8,422 nucleotides of DNA from an uncultured Bacillota bacterium (GTDB lineage Bacteria > Bacillota_I > Bacilli_A > RF39 > UBA660). The notes beneath the pieces were generated by a model. That model saw only the letters and a program-made list of their open reading frames with translations. It ran no database searches and was not told the DNA's origin. The position numbers and the translations under genes are program-made. The DNA lies in NCBI GenBank assembly GCA_948466105.1, contig CAOJZR010000021.1:1-8422 (forward strand), read 5' to 3'. Positions 6,599-8,422 of this stretch are shown piece after piece. The first letter of the stretch is position 1; each line of letters opens with the position of its first letter.

Positions 6599-6624
6599 AT
6601 ATTAATAGTATTTATTCTTTTTTT
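6593..6624 (+). terminator. Hairpin with U-tract between trpS and popT (terminator or attenuator)
   Basis: GAATAAATA (6593-6601) pairs perfectly with TATTTATTC (6609-6617) around a 7-base loop, followed directly by seven T (6618-6624). The stem has one G-C pair, so termination may be partial. The TAA stop of trpS (6596-6598) lies in the first arm. The popT ribosome binding site AAAGGAG (6626-6632) starts one base after the T-run. With no promoter visible in the gap, popT probably depends on read-through. Confidence 0.6.
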
Positions 6625-6639
6625 GAAAGGAGCTATTAG

Positions 6640-7425
6640 ATGAATATTAAATTGATTTTTAAAGGTTTTATTGTTGGCTTAGGCAAAATTATTCCTGGTG
6701 TTAGTGGAGCAATATTAGCTATATCTATGGGAATATATGAGAAAGTTATAAAAATAGTTAGTAATCCATTTAAAAATTTTAAAAACAATCTTTTTTTCTT
6801 AGGTAATTTAGGTATAGGTTTTGTAACAGCTGTTATTTTGATGTCTAAAATAATTGATATAGCTTTAAAAAAACAATACTTTTTTACAATGCTCTTTTTT
6901 GTTGGGCTTATTATCGGAACTATACCTACTATTTTAAACGAAGTAAAAAATTATAAATTTAAACTACATAACTTGTTATTTGTTATATTAGCTATTGCTT
7001 TGTGTTATTTATTAACCCTATTTAAAACTAATCAACTAGAAAATCTTACCTATGATAAAATCGTTATTATTGGACTAATTGATGCAGTGTCAATGATTAT
7101 ACCAGGGATAAGTGGAACTGCTATATTGATGCTTTTAGGCTTGTACAATGGTTTTATAGCATTATTTACAGATATAAATATCTTTAATTTGTGTTTTTTT
7201 GCCTTAGGTCTTGGAATAGGTGTTTTAATAACTGCTAAGATAATGGATTATCTTTTCGCCAATTTTAAAGTTTACACTTATTACACCATTATCGGTTTTT
7301 TAATCAGTTCGATATTACTTCTTTTAAGTGATATTTTAAATACTGTAACAATTATGCAAATGCTTTTAGGACTTATTTTTGTTTTTTTAGGCTTTATAAT
7401 ATCACGAATTTTTAACAAAATATAA
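6640..7425 (+). CDS. popT: DUF368 membrane protein, PopT-type polyprenyl-phosphate transporter
   Basis: This 261-residue, strongly hydrophobic protein has about eight membrane segments and the two hallmark DUF368 motifs: GLGKIIPGVSGAILAISMGIYE (about residues 13-34, shown here as IIPGVSG and SMGIYE) and MIIPGISGTAILMLLGLYN (about 151-169). The repeat of (V/I)PGxSG followed by GxY shows the internal duplication known in this family. Members of DUF368 (PF04018) have been implicated as PopT in translocating undecaprenyl phosphate, the lipid carrier for peptidoglycan and other wall polymers, back to the cytoplasmic side. The assignment rests on family membership. AAAGGAG lies 7 bases before the ATG, an excellent site. 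The gene follows trpS across a short gap containing a weak terminator. No clear terminator follows it before the gene at 7468. Confidence 0.88.
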   Translation: MNIKLIFKGFIVGLGKIIPGVSGAILAISMGIYEKVIKIVSNPFKNFKNNLFFLGNLGIGFVTAVILMSKIIDIALKKQYFFTMLFFVGLIIGTIPTILNEVKNYKFKLHNLLFVILAIALCYLLTLFKTNQLENLTYDKIVIIGLIDAVSMIIPGISGTAILMLLGLYNGFIALFTDINIFNLCFFALGLGIGVLITAKIMDYLFANFKVYTYYTIIGFLISSILLLLSDILNTVTIMQMLLGLIFVFLGFIISRIFNKI

Positions 7426-7467
7426 ATTTTTTTAAAAAATGGCATATATATTTATTAGAGGTGAAAT

Positions 7468-7803
7468 ATGGAAAAAAAGTTACCTAAAGTCTATGTTAAT
7501 AAAGTAGATAAAAAATTCAACAATAATGAGAAAGTTTATTATAAAAAAGAAGAACACACTACAACTGAGGAAGTAAGTAAGACGCCTATACCAAATAGTA
7601 TTGTAGAAGAAAATATTCATCAAAAAATAAGAAAAATCTTTAATTCTAATAATTATATATATAAAATAGATGTTGTTATAAAATTAAAAGATAAAGAAGT
7701 TGAGAAAAGAATTATAGGTAAAAATACTAACTACTTGATAACATATGAAAATGAACTTATATCAATAGCTGATATAATTGATATTTATGTCAAAGAAAAA
7801 TAG
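7468..7803 (+). CDS. Small unrecognised protein
   Basis: I do not recognise this 111-residue product. It has no cysteine, signal peptide or membrane segment. Residues 1-50 are charged and low in hydrophobics, probably flexible. Residues 55-111 look like a compact alpha-beta unit: a helix (HQKIRKIFNS), then strands IYKIDVVIKLKD, VEKRIIGKNTNYLITYENE and LISIADIIDIYV. The string of short strands could be a small barrel of the Sm- or SH3-like kind, which is a guess from pattern only. AGAGGTG (7457-7463) precedes the ATG by 4 bases, supporting real translation. It lies 42 bases after popT in the same direction and converges on the spore-coat gene. Its TAG stop lies in the shared hairpin. Confidence 0.75.
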   Translation: MEKKLPKVYVNKVDKKFNNNEKVYYKKEEHTTTEEVSKTPIPNSIVEENIHQKIRKIFNSNNYIYKIDVVIKLKDKEVEKRIIGKNTNYLITYENELISIADIIDIYVKEK

Positions 7804-7820
7804 GCATCAAAGCCTATTTT
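7797..7820. terminator. Bidirectional terminator between the small gene and the spore-coat gene
   Basis: AAAATAGGC (7797-7805) and GCCTATTTT (7812-7820) form a perfect 9-bp stem with a 6-base loop. T-runs end both descending arms (TTTT on plus, TTTTT on minus). The arms contain the TAG stop of the plus gene (7801-7803) and most of the TAA stop of the minus gene (7819-7821). Confidence 0.8.
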
Positions 7821-8262
7821 ATATTGTGTCAACAAAAGTATCTGGTAAACATCTAAGTGCACAGCAGCAATCTAGGTTCATAGTAAAGAAAGAATTTGTT
7901 GAAACATAAGGTATACTAGCTTGTGTTGCAGGATCTGTATTTTCAGCTAATACACGGAATGTAGCACAACAACCATCTAACTTTTCAATACGGAATACAC
8001 TTGAGCAATTAGCGCCACCATTATTACAGTCTATAGCTTCACGTGTAGTTGGCATACTAAATGGTGTTCCATTGCCAGCACATGTATAAAGCATGATTGG
8101 TCTAGTATTGCAGTTTAAAGTAGTTACATTACAACCTAAAAAGCCACGGTCACAAGTTTCTAAGCAACCCTCGCTGCAATTTGCATTTGTTTGTAAAATG
8201 TTGATAACAGTTAAAATTTCAGCTATGCAGTTGCAAGAATTAGAGTTATTGTTATTACACAT
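7819..8262 (-). CDS. CotZ/CotY/ExsY-family outer spore-coat protein
   Basis: This 147-residue protein matches the CotY/CotZ/ExsY family of cysteine-rich proteins that crosslink into the outer coat or exosporium of Bacillales spores. The matching landmarks are CNCIAEILTVINILQ near the start, GFLGCN, NTRPIMLYTCAGNGTPF in the middle, FRIEKLDGCCATFRVL, and the C-terminal FFTMNLDCCCALRCLPDTF. It has 17 cysteines, including a CCC triplet. The length equals that of ExsY (about 150). It should be made in the mother cell late in sporulation. The ATG at 8262 is preferred over the in-frame GTG at 8271 because the ribosome binding site AGGGGTGG (8268-8275) overlaps that GTG. The G+C of three 60-base lines within it is about 35-42%, far above its neighbours. 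I cannot tell CotY, CotZ and ExsY apart, so no symbol is given. Confidence 0.93.
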   Translation of the reverse strand: MCNNNNSNSCNCIAEILTVINILQTNANCSEGCLETCDRGFLGCNVTTLNCNTRPIMLYTCAGNGTPFSMPTTREAIDCNNGGANCSSVFRIEKLDGCCATFRVLAENTDPATQASIPYVSTNSFFTMNLDCCCALRCLPDTFVDTI

Positions 8263-8267
8263 ATAAT

Positions 8268-8275
8268 CCACCCCT
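8268..8275 (-). promoter_or_regulatory. Strong ribosome binding site deciding the spore-coat start
   Basis: Minus-strand AGGGGTGG ends 5 bases before the ATG at 8262. It covers the alternative GTG at 8269-8271, which therefore cannot use it. Confidence 0.75.
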
Positions 8276-8293
8276 TTTTTTATTTTTCTAATA

Positions 8294-8320
8294 TAACATA
8301 TTCAACTAGTTAAAATAGGT
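8294..8320 (-). promoter_or_regulatory. Possible sigma-K-type promoter of the spore-coat gene
   Basis: On the minus strand an AC (8319-8320, in the context CACC) lies 16 bases before AATATGTTA (8294-8302). The sigma-K pattern is AC, 16-17 bases, then CATAnnnTA; only the first base of the -10 differs. A late mother-cell promoter is expected for this family. These short motifs occur by chance in AT-rich DNA, and the -35 part lies in a hairpin arm. Confidence 0.35.
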
Positions 8321-8337
8321 GTGGAAGAAACACCTAT
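8315..8337 (-). terminator. Hairpin upstream of the spore-coat gene, probable terminator of a minus-strand gene off the right edge
   Basis: ATAGGTGT (8315-8322) and ACACCTAT (8330-8337) form a perfect 8-bp stem with a 7-base loop. Read on the minus strand the stem is followed by TTT. On the plus strand A's follow, so the minus orientation is the functional one. The rest of 8338-8422 holds no clear gene. A minus-strand frame is open from the edge for 14 codons to a TAA at 8376-8378 and could be the tail of that gene. Confidence 0.5.
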
Positions 8338-8422
8338 AAAATAATAAACTTTTTACCGACTTTTAACAAAAATAATTATATTTTAGATAATTTTTGCCAT
8401 ACAACTCCAATTTTTATAAAGC

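Noticed and set aside
7426..7440. AT palindrome after popT as a terminator
   Set aside because: The A/T-only palindrome leaves no room for a proper loop and lacks a G-C core, so I do not call it.
8376..8420. Tail of a minus-strand gene (14 open codons then TAA)
   Set aside because: Too short to tell from chance in AT-rich DNA; mentioned only as support for the terminator at 8315-8337.
1..8422. CRISPR array, insertion sequence, phage or toxin-antitoxin module, tRNA or rRNA
   Set aside because: No repeat-spacer pattern, transposase motifs, terminal inverted repeats, small toxin-antitoxin pair or RNA-gene signature was seen on either strand.

Overview
The window is very AT-rich (roughly a quarter G+C by eye; one 60-base line of the gene at 2440-3561 has only 12 G/C). 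It has strong Shine-Dalgarno sites, sigma-A-type promoters, short intergenic gaps and a spore-coat gene. This points to an endospore-forming, low-GC member of the Bacillota, class Bacilli. The small, compact, Asn/Lys/Ile-rich proteins resemble uncultured gut Bacilli such as RF39/RFN20-like lineages, but that placement is inference. All eight tryptophan codons I could locate are TGG. No long reading frame needs TGA as a sense codon, so the standard bacterial code fits. All eleven genes end in TAA (8) or TAG (3).

Layout. (1) 2-955, plus strand: the 3' part of an AraC-type regulator followed by a VOC/glyoxalase-fold gene, closed by a long hairpin. (2) 1090-2406, plus: a sigma-A promoter, a membrane-anchored protein with two tandem thioredoxin-like domains, and a bacterial PH-domain gene coupled by a TAATG junction, ending in a terminator. 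(3) 2440-3561, plus: an unrecognised membrane-anchored protein, possibly beta-propeller-like. (4) 3644-4258, minus: an unrecognised single-pass membrane protein, convergent with (3) and sharing its hairpin terminator. (5) 4331-7803, plus: a divergent promoter and then a four-gene run: patatin-like phospholipase, tryptophanyl-tRNA synthetase (trpS, overlapping the patatin gene by 29 bases), a DUF368/PopT lipid-carrier transporter, and a small unrecognised protein. A hairpin with a U-tract sits between trpS and popT. (6) 7819-8262, minus: a cysteine-rich CotZ/CotY/ExsY-type outer spore-coat protein, sharing a bidirectional terminator with (5). A minus-strand terminator-like hairpin upstream of it suggests another minus-strand gene beyond the right edge.

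Functional reading. Most of the content is housekeeping and envelope biology: tRNA charging, lipid hydrolysis, undecaprenyl-phosphate recycling, extracytoplasmic thiol chemistry and spore coat. I see no CRISPR array, insertion sequence, phage gene, tRNA or rRNA. I also see no convincing new multi-gene system. The best candidates for a second look are the tandem-CSYC thioredoxin/PH-domain pair beside two uncharacterised membrane-anchored proteins, and the repeated placement of terminator hairpins on top of stop codons.
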